Positions 20,763 through 33,306 of a stretch of 64,000 nt of DNA are shown piece by piece. Origin of the DNA: Phellopilus nigrolimitatus. Taxonomy: Eukaryota > Basidiomycota > Agaricomycetes > Hymenochaetales > Hymenochaetaceae. The stretch lies in assembly GCA_021029095.1 (NCBI GenBank), contig JAJOHG010000055.1, positions 1 through 64,000 of the forward strand. The letters are read 5' to 3'. The first letter of the stretch is position 1. Each line of letters opens with the position of its first letter. The notes under the pieces were generated by a model, which did not search any database, was not told where the DNA came from, and saw only the letters and a program-made list of their open reading frames with translations. The position numbers and the translations under genes were made by a program.

Positions 20763-21185
20763 AGTTTTGTGCTGTCAGGATGAAGTCGTGAGTAGTATGA
20801 TTTGATTTAGTCCTCGTTCGTTGAATTTTAATTTGGCTTTGTTTCGTTTTTCACGACAGTTTAACGTGCTCGAAGTGAATGTATGGAACGAGACGAGCCG
20901 GGAGTCCGCATGTATAACTTGGTTCTAGTAGTCAGTACTCGTAGTTTAGTTGAAGTGTGGTTGCGTACCAGATGTATGGAATTTTAGTATGTATTGGGCG
21001 ACGGTCAGTAGTAAGGACGTCTGTTAGTACGCTGACTTTGTCATGCGAGGGAGGTTCAGCCGTAAGTATGACCGACGATAGCAACTGCTTCGCTTGATTG
21101 CATTCTACGACATAAGCATCAAGACGCCAAAACAAAGCGCAGATTTCTGCACATCACATCCCCACCTAGTACGTATCTGCCCCAT
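20763..21185. other. Intergenic DNA shared with the right-hand block
   Basis: This stretch between NLR1 and the SDR pseudogene is recognisably the reverse complement of about 53800-54265. Matching landmarks are GTAGTCAGTACTCGT with GTGTGGTTGCGTAC (near 20930-20970), and TTCTACGAC with GCAGATTTCTGCAC (near 21100-21160). Duplication therefore included non-coding DNA. No other feature was seen. Confidence 0.7.
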
Positions 21186-21189
21186 TTTC

Positions 21190-22569
21190 TACAGTCACCC
21201 CGGCGCCTTACATTGCACACCTGCAAGACCCTCACGCATGTACTCCTCGAAGAGCGGGTTGTATCCGCCCTCATGAGCGCAGGACGGCTTTCGGTAACGT
21301 TACCGCAGCACGCAATACGCGGAGCGCGACTCGCCGTCCGGACAGAGCATGCAGTACCCGCCGCGCTCGCGGCCGAGCATGCACAGCACCATCCCCTGTG
21401 CCCACCACAGGTCATGCCCATGTGCGTCCAGCTCGGCCGAAGAGATGCGCGGTATCCGGCGTGCGGCGCAGCACATAGTCAAGCTATTTGGTGAGCGCGT
21501 TGACGGATGGCGGCTGTGGACGCGTTGTATGTGGCGTTGCCCGGCGGGTTCGTGGTGTCCTGCTTCGAGTCCGTGTTGATGATCACCGAGCTGTCGGAAC
21601 GTTGGCGGTGATCCGGGAGTCGGTGGAGATAAGTTGCGTCTTCGTACGGGTTGACTTGGAGCAGTAAGTAAGTCAGTTATCGACTTGTATGATATCGTTC
21701 TCACTTTTTTTTACTTACCGGTACAAAGACCTGCTGGACGCTCGCAATACTAAATGAATAAAGAAGACACCATACAGATTTTTTTGTTGAATAACACAAA
21801 GAGGACAGGAACACGCACCCGAAGACATTCACGTCAGAGACCTTCTTCCAGTTGTCGAGGCCGTCCCAGGACGAGCTCTTGAGGCAGATACCCGCGTTGT
21901 TTATGAGCAGGGCAACCTAATATAGTTGTCAGACGTGAGCGGCGCAGGCCGCTTCTAGTAGAGGATGACAGGCGCCTGTCTATCTGTCTGGCACGCAAAA
22001 TAATCAACAGGGACGGAGCGGGTGGCGGTAACACTCGACACGCGCAGTAGGGTTTCGTTCATCGCTTATGCTTATATTTTATGGCAATGTTTGGGAATGG
22101 GCTGCATGCGCTGCGCACCCACGCTCTCCCCTCCGCTCGAGGACGGTTTCCACGAAGTGGACGAGATCCTCGAGACGACCGGCGTCTGTCGGAATGACGA
22201 GCACGTTCTGCGCGCCCGCGATCTGGGCGATTTCGGCGCCAGTGTCCTTGAGCGGGGGCCGCGTTGACGTCCGCAAGCGCGACGCGCAGACCCTGTCTGC
22301 CGGATGTGCAAAGCCCAAGTCCCAAGTTGTACGCGATTGTGAAAATTAAGCATGTATGCATAACAACAAGACGGCGCGGACACTCACTCTGCGAGTTCGA
22401 CGGCGACAGCGCGGCCGATGCCCGAGGACGCATCGGTGATAGCGGTAACACGGCCTGTGGGGATGGAGAGGTGGGGCTCAGCGTCGGTGGGACTGAGCGC
22501 CTCCTGCTTGTAGGGCGTCACCGACATGCGGCAAGGCGAGCAGTCACGGAACGGGCGGCGGTTCTCCAA
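21190..22569 (-). pseudogene. Short-chain dehydrogenase/reductase pseudogene
   Basis: This is a decayed copy of the SDR gene at 52325-53798. Minus-strand pieces in order: VTPYKQEALSPTDAEPH and AITDASSGIGRAVAVELAE (22569-22384), GLRVALADVN (near 22300), DTGAEIAQIAGAQNVLVIPTD (about 22255-22190), INNAGICLKSSSWDGLDNWKK (near 21900), SVQQVFVPV (near 21725), IINTDSKQ and YNASTAAI (near 21560-21510), and NPLFEEYMREGLAG (near 21240). The NAD(P)-binding TGxxxGIG motif is changed to TDASSGIG, and the catalytic Lys of YxxxK is Thr (YNAST where the intact copy has YNASK). Frame shifts occur after ADVNAAP and after YNAST, and the end is scrambled. Intron positions match the intact copy. It is convergent with NLR1. 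Confidence 0.85.
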
Positions 22570-22599
22570 CTCAACACTTAGAACACTTTTTTGCTGTGT

Positions 22600-23323
22600 A
22601 TGCTTATTATAATTTTTAGCAATGGCGGTTGGGTCCGGAGCCGTGACTGCACACGCTCATTGTTGCCCGAAGACGAAGCCCTTGAGGGGGACGGACGACG
22701 TCTGCCATTTCGAGGAAGACGGCATTGACGTCCGTGCGTCGAGCTGCCAGTTCGAGCACCGGAGAATCCTGCTATCGCGATGATCAGTCTGAGAACACAC
22801 AAAGGGGAAAGGACACTAATTACGCACCCTGCAGCTCGAAGGCGGTCGAGCGATCGATATTGAGGTAGCCCGTTTGGATAGACGAGTGAGTTCAAAGTGA
22901 TGGTGCTGAACGGCTCCCGCTTGTAGGATATCGTTTTGCGAGCGGATGCAGCCGTTGTAGTCGAGAAAGAACAGAACCACGCAAATTCTCTAATCACAAG
23001 ATTTGCATGTAAAGCAGCTAAGACAGGAGGACGCTATCATCGTGGTTGTCGTCGCAGTTAGTCACGTCCAGAGATTGGCGTCGAAGACGCGTGCTCTTCC
23101 TTACATAACCACCCACTCTGGACGTACCTGAGGACATATTGCTCTCCGCACAGACAGTGCTCATAGTTTGCGTCGATATTTACTCATACAGACAATGGAA
23201 TTATAAAAAAAAGGTTCCAATATGCTTAAGTGCTAGTGGAATATGGTGGGGGTGTTCCGAGCTAGGTTCATTCGGACTTTCCTCCTATTCTTGTAGGGAA
23301 GCGCTGATTCTTCATCTTACATA
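22600..23323. other. Unassigned stretch between the SDR pseudogene and the MITE
   Basis: A 139-codon minus-strand frame (22578-22997) and a short plus frame (23139-23330) exist, but neither has a recognisable motif, exon structure or matching partner in the right-hand block. It may hold a worn gene fragment on the minus strand, since one frame reads smoothly across a possible intron near 22790-22830. I cannot assign it. Confidence 0.3.
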
Positions 23324-23905
23324 CAGTTGATTATCTCCTATTGCATAAGCTACTAATGCATAAATCTCAAAATGCATAAAAAATGGAGGGGACCGAGCTT
23401 GTCCCAGCCAAATTATGCAAGAAATCTACTATCTACTAATACATAAAATTTTTGGTGTTTATGCACGAATAGAAGTGCTATTTTGGGCTAATTCCAGTAG
23501 TATCTGTTTGATTGTCCACGTCTCGATGTGATGCCGACCCCCGAGCTTGACATGATTGACAGACAAAGACAGTTAAGGTGCATGCGTGGTCACTTGCGAT
23601 GGCTCGACTTGGCTTCGCACAAACAAGTCACACTTGATCCATTTTTTACCACGCAAAACTCAGCACTTATGGACATGTCCTGAATTACAGTAGAGTACAT
23701 AGTATGTCTTTTTGTCTTAATCCTGCTCAGATACACATATATGTCTTTTCTTTCGCTATCAAAATAATATGAAATTCTGATGCGTGACAAGTCCTAAGCT
23801 CATGTCACAAGTAGGTCACGAACGTGACTATATACTAATGCATAATATCTACTAATGCATAGAAAATTTCGGGAACGGCCGTATGCAATAGGAGATAATC
23901 GACTG
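23324..23905. mobile_element. Tc1/mariner-type MITE, 582 bp
   Basis: The termini are inverted repeats CAGTTGATTATCTCCTATTG (from 23324) and the complement of CAGTCGATTATCTCCTATTG (to 23905), continuing to GCATA, with one mismatch in about 24 bp. Both ends are flanked by TA (23322-23323 and 23906-23907), the Tc1/mariner target duplication, and CAGT is a common start for such TIRs. The interior is AT-rich with repeated TACTAATGCATAA words near both ends and has no transposase. It lies between the SDR pseudogene and GUS1 and has no counterpart visible in the right-hand block. Confidence 0.82.
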
Positions 23906-24091
23906 TACATTTATTCCACCATATTTGACACAATGAATTAGTACGATGTACTGCTGTATGAAAACGAGGTTTCGTAAAGTGCTGAGCGGCCTGCAAAGGA
24001 TTGAGTCATTTTAGCATATCTTCTCACACTCCAAGGAGAACGCGCATACATCCTGTGACTCACTGCACGACACGCTTTCCTCTCAACCAAC

Positions 24092-26746
24092 ATGTTCAAG
24101 CTATCAATTTCGCCTTCTAGTGATCCCTTCCCTTTTGCTGCGCTTGTAATAGCGTCGTTTTTGAAAAGTAGTGTCGAAGTCACTGTCAGTTTTGACCACG
24201 AGGACAACGGTTACGTCCTGACGCGAGCCGATGGCACGCAAGTCGACGATGGCGAATCTATCGTGCGGACGCTCGCAAAGGAGGCGAACGTTGGGAGCAA
24301 CAGTACACAGGTACTTCTTGCTCCCTGCTTTGATCTGATTTGATTTGTCTAAACATCATCTGAAGGGCGAAGCGTTGATTGCCTTGGCGAAATCATTACC
24401 GACCACGAAGGAATTTGCGACTCTCACATCCTCACTCGATGCGTTGGATGACCGCCTTGCTCTGCGGACGTTCCTAGATGGGTACGAGCTCACTGTCGTC
24501 GATTGGCTGGTGTGGGGATCTATCAAAGGTGGCGTCGATATCGACTTCATATCAATGGAAAAATCTAATCGTTTTGTAGGATCTCTAAAGCCTCTGGGGA
24601 TTATGAAGGGCGGAAAGCACCCTCATCTGCTCAGATGGTTTTCGTACATGGAATCACTGCCTTCGACACAAGCAGCACTTGCTGAGCTAGCAGAGTCCAG
24701 GTCGCGCGGCGTGCGTCCATTTCCTCCAGCCGATTTGGTATTTTTGGAGAAGCGGGATGCTGATCATTCTACAGGCGAAGGCGGACAAGGGCAAGGCCGC
24801 ATCGTCCTTCGCGCTTGGACTCGAGCATGCAGAGATGGGCAAGGTTGTAACACGTTTTCCGCCCGAGCCGAGCGGTTACCTCCACATCGGGCATCTCAAG
24901 GCAGCGATCCTCAATCAGTATTTCGCCGAGATGTACAAGGGGAAGCTCATCATCCGCTTCGACGATACAAATCCAAGCAAGGAGAAGACCGAGTTCGAGG
25001 ATTCGATCTTAGAGGATCTAGCTGTGCTGAACATCCGTGGCGACAAGCTCTCGCATACATCCGATTATTTTGACGAGCTGTATGATTATGCGGTCCGCAT
25101 GGTCAAGGAAGGCAATGCATATGTCGATGATACCGACCGTGAAACGGTAAGTAAGATAGTTGGATCATTCTCTCGACTAAATACCAAACCCTTTCTAGAT
25201 GCAAAAAGAGCGGATGGACGGCATTGAGTCACGCCGTCGCAACCTCTCCGTCGAGGAGAACCTGACGCGTTTTGGATGGATGAAAGAGGGTACGGAGGAA
25301 GGTCTCAAATGCTGCCTGCGTGCCAAAATCAGTTTCACGGACCCAAACAAGGCGATGCGCGATCCGGTCATTTACCGCTGCAACCCCCTGCCACATCACC
25401 GTACAAAGTGAGCTATATCATTGTACTATCATTCACGAGTGAAACGCTCATAATAAATCATCAGAGACAAGTGGAAGATCTACCCTACATATGACTTCGC
25501 TTGCCCCGTCATCGATGCATACGAGGGCGTGACGCACGCGCTGCGCACGAACGAGTACCGTGACCGCAACCCGCAGTACCAGTGGTTCCTCGACGCGCTC
25601 AAGCTAAGAAAAGTGCACATCTGGGATTTCAGCCGCGTGAACTTCGTGTACACGTTTCTCTCGAAGCGCAAGCTGCGCGATTGCCTCGAGCTCGGTCTCG
25701 CGCGCGGCTGGGACGACCCGCGCTTCCCGACCTTCCGTGGGATGCTCCGGCGGGGAATGACGACCGAGGCGCTCCGTCAGTTCATGCTCTCCCAGGGTCC
25801 CTCGCAGAACCAAGTTCTCCTGGAGTGGGATTCGATCTGGACGATCAACAAGAAGATTATCGACCCTGTTGCGCCAAGATTCTGTGCGATCGTCAAGGAT
25901 GATATGTACGTTGAACCTTCTGAGTTTGATTGGGCTCCTCTCATCTGACGTGTCTAGGGTGGAGGTCACAGTAAAAGGAGGGCCAGGTGAGCCCGAGGTG
26001 AAGTCGCTTCCTAGACACAAAAAGAACGCAGACGCCGGTATGAAAAAGACGGTGTTTTCCAGCACTGTCTTGCTCGAGCAAGAGGACGCGAAGACCTTCG
26101 CTGAGAATGAGGAGGTAAGATCAATTTGGCGGGGTTTGCTAATATCAACTGACGAAGGTACCAGATCACTCTCATGGACTGGGGCAACGCAATCGCTCGC
26201 AAAATCACGCGTTCGGAGGCAGGCAACGTCACGCACATCGACGCCGAGCTGCACCTCGCGGGCGACTTCAAGGCGACCGAGAAGAAAGTCACCTGGCTCG
26301 CCAAGGCCGACGCCGCGCATCCGCTCGTGCGCACCACGCTGCTCGACTACGACTACCTCGTCACGAAGCGCAAGCTCGAGAAGGAGGATACGGTCGCCGA
26401 GGTCGCGACGGCGCAGACCGAGTTCAGCGTCGACGCGGTTGCGGACGCGAACGTGCTCGAGCTGGGGGAGCGTGACATCATCCAGTTCGAGCGCAAAGGT
26501 TACTTCATCCTCGACAAGATCGTGCAGGACGGCAGCGAGAAGCGCCTCGAGTTCATCCGTATTCCAGATGGGCGTGCGGCAGGTATAGCGCTCAAGTCTT
26601 CGGGAGGGGCACCTGCTGGGAAAAAAACAGCGGATCTGGCGGCGGACCCGAGTATCAAGATGTACAAGGTCGACCCGGTGAGCAAGGTCGATAGCGTCAA
26701 GGCCGCGACGACAATGTACAAAGTTAAAAGCGTGTATGAGGATTGA
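24092..26746 (+). CDS. GUS1: Glutamyl-tRNA synthetase, cytoplasmic
   Basis: Charges tRNA-Glu with glutamate in the cytosol. The N-terminal part (24092 to about 24735) is a GST-like adaptor domain with [16 protein letters not shown], used in yeast for binding the Arc1 cofactor. The class I catalytic core begins after a short intron ending at 24772: [21 protein letters not shown] holds the HIGH signature (about 24855-24900) and LSKRKLRD (about 25660) is the KMSKS equivalent. [17 protein letters not shown] and [11 protein letters not shown] are typical of the eukaryotic and archaeal GluRS type. The C-terminal anticodon-binding beta-barrels follow ([43 protein letters not shown]). Introns lie near 24311-24365, 24531-24580, 24736-24772, 25147-25197, 25408-25465, 25904-25957 and 26115-26163. 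No defect was seen. A broken inverted copy lies at 62762-64000. It is convergent with RAD52. Confidence 0.93.
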
Positions 26747-27163
26747 TCTGGGGTATCTGAAATGTCATATTTGTTGTAGTTGTTTAATAAAACTTTTCCG
26801 TCTCCAGTAAGAGAAAAAAAGTCTGATATACGATGACAACTGCCCAGGTGCTCATAGGGATTACAGTCTCGTAAGTCGTATAGTGGTGGCACATTATAAA
26901 TATTATAAGTTTTAAAGCGCAATGTACATGGGATTCTGATGTATACTTGTGTCCTGAATAGCTACAACGATGCGGGAAATGGAAGGGATAGTCTGCACAG
27001 CGAATAGTTCATCTGATGATACAGTGTGACGTGAAGTGCGAATACAATGCAATGATCAATGAGCCGGATAATCATAGTGAGCGAACAAGGATGGAAAGAA
27101 AAAACGCATGAGTGGACAATAACAGTAACATTGTATGTTTGAAAGGAAAGAGAGCCTTTAAGT

Positions 27164-29508
27164 CTACCTTCGAAGGCGCTTGGGATCGCCTCCGTCTTGA
27201 ACGCCGAGCGGTGCGAAAACCTGCCTGCCAGATCGAGAATGGACGCCGGCTTGTGCCCGAGCCTGAGCTTGAGCGAGTCCCATCCCAGGGCCTCTACCGG
27301 ACGACGTAGAACTAGAAGAGCGCAACATAAGTTCGTCAGTACAATCTGCTAGCAGCGAGAAACAAAACGCACTTCATCGTGTCAATGTTTCTTTTCACGC
27401 CAGCCTGGGCGGTCATTCCTGGTTGCGGTCGAGTCGCAGACGATGTGGGAGCTGTAGCAGTGCTCTAAGTGTATACAGTCGGTCAGTCAGTCAAAAAGTT
27501 GCGAGGAACACTAGGACGAGCAAAAAAAAAACTTACCGCTTCAGAAGTAAAACTGAATCCGCCCATCGATGGCGTGTGCGGCTTGCTGCTCGGAGGCGGC
27601 ACGTTGAAGTTGGATGCGCCATTCTCGTCTTTGAAACGCTGCGGTGCCGGATTCGCACGTATAGTATTTTGTTGCTGACGCTGAGGTGCACCCGAGTTGC
27701 CATTACTATTGTTGCCGGCCATCTCGCGGGACGTCAAGGTACCGCGCTGGGGATCAGATTGCTGTTGTTTCTGACCCCCGTATGCGCCCTGTGCAGGTTT
27801 CGCAGTGAAGCGCACATGGTTTTGATTTTGCTGTCGGAAGCCTTGAGCCGGAGCTCCGGTATCGCTCAACATCCCATCCGACACCGTCTTCGTGCCCGAG
27901 CTTGCCATCTGATCGTCTTGCGCCGCAATCCCGCGAGTGCCCTCATCAAAGTCGATCGCGCCTCCGACACCCTCCTCATTGTCGATCGGGCGGCCCATGT
28001 CTGCCTCTGTCTCGTTGAATCCGCCTTGTCCTTCCACCAGATCGAGCGCGGCGAGGAGCTCGTCGTCGTCGTCATCATCATCATAGTAACTGAATGAGCA
28101 CATGTCGTGCTTATCTAAGTCCTTCAGAGACACTGCCTGTGGTCGCTGTGACTGGGGCGGGGCGGCGGCAGCTGGCTTAGCTGGCATGATGGGTTGGTGC
28201 TGAACAGGCGGGGGCGGTGCTACAGGTTTCTGAGGCTGCTTTGCAGGCTGTTGCTGATTGGGCTGACGTGCCTGATTAATCGGAGCGAGTGAGGGAGAAG
28301 CGACATTTCTAGCAATAGGAGCCTGAGGCAGGGCACCGCCGCTCGGACCAGCTTTCACAAGCGGCGTCTGCACTGGTGTGTTGAGTCCGTTCTTCGCTTG
28401 ACCTTGAGCACCCTGCAAAGGTACATTGCTACGAGCCGGAGTACTCGTCGCATTTGGACGCATATGCTGAGGCACTGCGCTCAGTTGTCTGCTCGTGTTG
28501 TTCGTACTAGTATTAGACTTCGAGACAGAAGAGTAAGAACCATTCCCGATAGCTTTGGGAATGACCGGAGGAATAGGCAGTTTTGGTGGAGTGATCGATG
28601 TTGACGCGGATGATGCATTTGCAGTAGTTGGTACGTTCGATTGATTCGTCGTAGTATCAGACTCGTCGAATTCCGGCCTGCGATGGAGAGCGCTTTTGTC
28701 AAACTTAGGCTAAGATAACAGTTGAGGAGATTGAGTCAACAGAGCCACCACAGATAGAACTAGAGCACTCACGGGAGGTACCTTGATTTTAACGATTTCC
28801 TGGGTATACTGCTTGTCATACAGGCAATTCCCAAGAAGGTTACCAAAATTCCGCAGCGCACGCTTGACACCATCCGTGACTGCCTCTTTCTTGCACTACA
28901 AAGAAAGTGCTCGATACAAAGAAACTAACAGCCATCGTAAAAGGACGTACCTTGTCTAGAGCAGCGCCTTTGCTCCTTGAATTCTCCAGCATCCCATAAC
29001 CCACGTCTTCGTGGAAAATCCCGTCTCTTAGGGTCACCCGAATGACTGCAGACACGCCTACAGTGAACCTGCGGGTCTCTTCGCTGTAATCGATATAGTC
29101 CGTGTTCATGTTGACCACGCTCGAGCTCCAGCCATTGAACCCGAACACCTCGTTCGCAAGGTTGATGACCTTCCAGCCTTCCGCATACGTTAGCTTTGGT
29201 CCTCCGCCAGGTCCAGGGCGTTGGGAGATGAATTCCGGTCCGAGCTTCTTGTTGAGTTTTGCTTGCATCGTCGCGATGTTCTGTGCGGTGGCCTCAGACA
29301 TGTCCATGGACGATGGAGAGTTCATTGACATCATGCTCTGGTCCATAAAGGACGGATGTGAAGGGAAAGAGCCGTGCATCTGGGGTGCGAATGACATTGG
29401 GCCACAGGTTGTGAGCTGCGATGCGTGAAGAGGCTGGCCAAAAGGTGCGCGCGATTGGTAGAACTTGTAGTACTGCTCAATGAGATTACCGCTGAAGACG
29501 GATGTCAT
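27164..29508 (-). CDS. RAD52: RAD52 recombination mediator
   Basis: Anneals single strands and loads Rad51 in homologous recombination. The N-terminal annealing domain is plain: [44 protein letters not shown], then [27 protein letters not shown] and GKGAALDK-like SKGAALDK (29508 to about 28950). The next exon (about 28897-28780) gives [35 protein letters not shown] in frame after the intron. The long C-terminal exon (about 28685-27540) is disordered, Pro/Gln-rich, with an Asp run ([16 protein letters not shown]) and the segment [18 protein letters not shown]. Two small last exons contain VKRNIDTMK and end in GGDPKRLRR (stop 27164-27166). It shares a 3'-3' arrangement with GUS1. Only its C-terminal exons are repeated, broken, at 61370-62315. 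Confidence 0.92.
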
Positions 29509-30107
29509 TAAATCCTATGTCGTTTACAGCATGAGCAGCTTTATTAAAGTTGTCCTTGTCATTGACGGCGGTGGAGGAGCGTAGACGTCTTTGTCGCTGT
29601 CGACGAAACCAGCAGCCACAATGTGATTGTTACACAGCTCACGTGTTTTTGTTACTCACGCCCGTCCCAATCACACACCGCCATATACGTATGCCCTGAT
29701 ATCTGCCCAAAGTTTGCTCAATGCTCATTGCTCATAGGTACGTCCACGGCAAAACTGGCAGATCTCCCCTCTTAAGCATCCGACTTTCACATCATCGAAA
29801 TACCCAATTTCGCGCTTAGAACACCAGCCGATTGCAGAGGTTCATGCCACCGTGCTCGCGTCACTTCCCTTTGACTCCGAAGTGGAAGTTAGGGCTGGCC
29901 GGGCACTAGCCTTTGCTGCTCATAGTATGATGACTGGAAACGACCATAGTCACCGCTCAAAGCAAACCACGAAGTTTGCTTTCCGCCCTGATTCTTTGCA
30001 CATTGCACTGCCCCTCAACGAATCACAGTCTACATATTACTTGGCACCCTCCAACACACCTATTCCATGACCTTTTTATCTCGTCACCGAGGGAGTGCGA
30101 GATTATA
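29509..30107. promoter_or_regulatory. Divergent promoter region between RAD52 and an F-box gene
   Basis: About 600 bp without a supported gene. RAD52 runs left and the F-box gene right, so both promoters must lie here. No clear TATA box or MluI (ACGCGT) cell-cycle element was noticed. Confidence 0.35.
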
Positions 30108-31754
30108 ATGGGCGAGAGAAAACCGTGTGCAAGTAGGTGTCTGGCAATCCCCGAGATAATATATGAAGTTGCGTCGCACCTTCAACAGGACCTCCTCTCC
30201 GCGTCGACTTGCAGCCGTATGTGGTACGAAACATTAATTCCGTTGCGCTCGAAATTTGCTCGGGTGTATTCTCGTGACGCCGTGTCGTTTCTTGAGTTTT
30301 TGAGCTCGAACGCACGCGCAGTGCATAATTGCCAGACGTTACGCGTATGTCAAATTGGAGTATTTCACAACGAATGGTGCTCAAAAGATTTTTCTTAGAT
30401 CGTCCCTGATGAAAGGAAATCGGAAGATGATGACCAAGAGGAAGACAGCGGGGAAGAGGAAGACAACGAAAAGGTTACTAATGAGCCAGAGAATACACAT
30501 GGCATGAGCCCCATTAGCAGAATCCTCGACCTGTTTTCGAAAGGCGGAAGGCTCAAGTTCTTCATGTATGCGCTTCCAGGCGAGTCTGAGATGCCGTTAC
30601 CTGAAGACGTCTGGGTCGCCTTGAGAAAACTGTCCAAAACATTGCAGGGTTTGCATATCGAGCTAACTGAAAATCACTGGGTAAGCGCGGAAAGGCTTTC
30701 TCGCTGCAGCGCAGATATTCACGATCATTGTTTCTCCTTGCTCTAGCACACTTTCTTGTCCAGCCAGTACAGCAACTTGCAATATTTGGATCTTTCTCTT
30801 GACACAGATGAAGGCTTCTCATCATTTGACAGGTCCTTCGACCCCAAAAACGCACTAATCACATTCCTCCATCAGCTCAAGAACCTCCAGAAACTGCGCC
30901 TTTACCTTGGTATTCAATTTGATGGGACAAATTTGTCTGAGCTCTACTTCCCCGAACTTCAGTCGTTGCTGCTGAGCTCGAAAACCCAAGGCGTCAAGAT
31001 AAAGCAATTTATCACGAAGCACACAACCCTGCGGAGTTTGGACATGTACTCCGAAAGTGACATCGGGCCATTCGCCGAACACGACCTTCCAAATCTCGCG
31101 GCTCTGCAAGTCAGTCCCTCGGCTATCCCTTGGTTCCAGGACGTGTTAGCGGCTTCTTCCTCAAGAAAGCAGCCTATTCGTCATCTACAAATTGCGGGCG
31201 CGGGACCTGAGCTGAACTCTGCCAATCTGCAGCAACTCATAGCACCGCTAGGGAAGCTGCTTCGCTGCTTCGAATTGGTCTTCTGGAACCGCAATGCAAG
31301 GCTCTTGTCGATGCTCGAAAATGTCAGTAGGATGTTTTCTGGACTGGTCGAACTATCACTTCTGATGCTCCATGAGGACGATGGACAGGAGGCTGGTGCA
31401 GTTGACATGGTATGTGCACAATTGTTTCGCTCCATCTTGAATTCCAACTAATCTGGGGCTCAGGGTTCGATTTTGAAATGTTTCGCAACGAGCGAAAGCC
31501 TACTGGCCATTTCTGTCTCAGATCCCCTCGCTGAACCGTTTTCCGAAGAAGATGTCGAGGCTTTTGCCGCTTTGCTTCCATCACGGCTTCGTTACCTTGT
31601 CTGGAAACGAGATACGTTTCGTATCGAGCGCAAAGGACATGCAATCAAAGCCGTGCGTACGCAGCACCCGAAAAGCTGTAGAGGAAACAGGTACATGAGA
31701 GACTGGCACGAAGACATGGTCTTCGATCACCTGAAGGAAGACTACGGTGTGTAG
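30108..31754 (+). CDS. F-box/LRR-like protein
   Basis: Four exons (about 30108-30344, 30399-30680, 30749-31409, 31465-31754). The N-terminal LAIPEIIYEVASHLQQDLLSASTCSRMWYETLIPLRSKF matches the F-box-like motif that binds Skp1 in SCF ubiquitin ligases. An acidic patch (SEDDDQEEDSGEEEDNE) follows, then leucine-rich irregular repeats (LQYLDLSLD, LQKLRLYLGI, LQSLLLSSK, LRSLDMYSE, LAALQVS) that probably form an LRR solenoid for substrate binding. The C-terminus ends with basic and aromatic sequence. Such proteins form very large, fast-evolving families in mushroom genomes; the substrate cannot be guessed. Splice motifs are good and no frame break was found. Confidence 0.75.
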
Positions 31755-33306
31755 TTTGATGCTCAAGAGCTAGCTATAGTTTTGTGTCTACTGGTGGCTG
31801 TCAGCCTTCTCCTCGGGCTTTTCTGTTTTGAAGATCACACTCGCGGACCTATGTATTATACTCTTCGCGGTCTCGATGGCGAGTGTCCAATTGGATTTGT
31901 TCACAATATGATGATTTGTTGCTCTGTGGATGTGATATTTAGAGCGTCATGAGCTAAATGCATAAGTTAATCTTATATATTTCCTTACGGACTCCTTCTG
32001 TCGCCTGAGAACAGCAAAGCCAGATGACGAGATACATGATGAATTCTATTTCACCTCAGAGTCCCAAATATCTTTCGGCGTTCATAGAAGCCGAGAATAG
32101 AGAGAAGTCAAGCGATATATGTTTCGCGTTAATGTGCTTAGTAGCCTGTAAGTTTTTCTAGCGTTCTAAGTGTTGGGGGCCACCACTCGTGTCAACACGG
32201 ATGACTGTCTTGGACCTGCGCGGCGAGAGAATACAGTGCGTATATGTATAGGTTCGAAAGGAGGACGGGACACGGAGGCGAGTGGTTCTATGTGTTCCGT
32301 ACATTACGGACAATGGCTGCGAGTACGGCCAGATTAGATTCGATACGAACCACTTCTTAGGAACACAAATTTAAAAAAAACAATCCTCGTCATGAGTCTC
32401 ACTTGAAGCTTTCTACCGAAGGAACATGATAAATACACTTTCAATAGTTCAATAGTACCCACCGGAGCAGCAATGATCCATGTCCCTAACTAGGTTAGAT
32501 TATTGAAGGCCGCAAGTCAAATGATGTCAAATTGACGCCAGCGGATAGCAAAAGCATTCGGTACTCCGGAAAGATTCACTGGTCCAGATGGGAGACATCG
32601 TTTCCTCCGTGCGCGGAGTCCTAGAAGTAGTCAATGGCCTTTCTGTACTTGTAGCAGTGGCGGTCGGAAACGAATGCCGCGCGTCACGATTGAAAGTCAA
32701 AGATCGGTCGCAAGGCCGGCTAGGCGAGTCGTCCGGTGAGGGCAAGTCCAGAGAAGTCGACGAGATGACTGATCGTTTGAATGCTGGCGCTATCCGCGTG
32801 AGTTAAATCAGAGGACATCCAAGCGCTCTTGGTCTAGTACGAAGAGACGTGTGCAGGGCGGTTATTCGGATGGATGGATAGAATGGACCTCAGAAATAGC
32901 CAGCGAACAGATGCTTGACGATGGTTCCAACTTAGACCTATCGTCGTATATCTCCGGCTCTTAGTCTGCCACCTCGCAACCAGCTGATCGTGTCAATCGC
33001 ACGACTAAAGAGTCACGGAGACGCGCTTCCGCTGCGCAATGCTCTCACCTGCACACTTGGATCTCTCGTTGATTGGATAGCCATTCTTCTAGCCCGTGGA
33101 GTCAACTAAATTGTCACCCGTCATTATTGCATTAAACGAGTCTTTCGTTCTTTCGATGACTGAAACTTCACTTGTCTGAGGCGAAGTTTCATCTCCGTTG
33201 CAGATTACATATGGTACAAACACGTTTCTGTCCCTTATCGCCGTATCAGCCAACCCTCCGCGTACAAGAATAGAGATATACCCACGTACCCTTTCATGCC
33301 GTACGA
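31755..33306. other. Gene-free stretch
   Basis: About 1.55 kb with only short unsupported frames. The one structure seen is a weak inverted repeat, GCGGATAGC with AGCATTC at 32541-32559 and its complement at 32779-32797, enclosing about 220 bp. It might be a worn MITE but no target duplication was found. Confidence 0.35.

Noticed and set aside
22578..22997. Minus-strand frame of 139 codons
   Set aside because: Reads across what looks like an intron, shows no family motif and has no counterpart in the right-hand block.
32541..32797. Possible MITE from a 19-bp imperfect inverted repeat
   Set aside because: Three mismatches in the arms, no target duplication and no second copy in the window; chance is not excluded.
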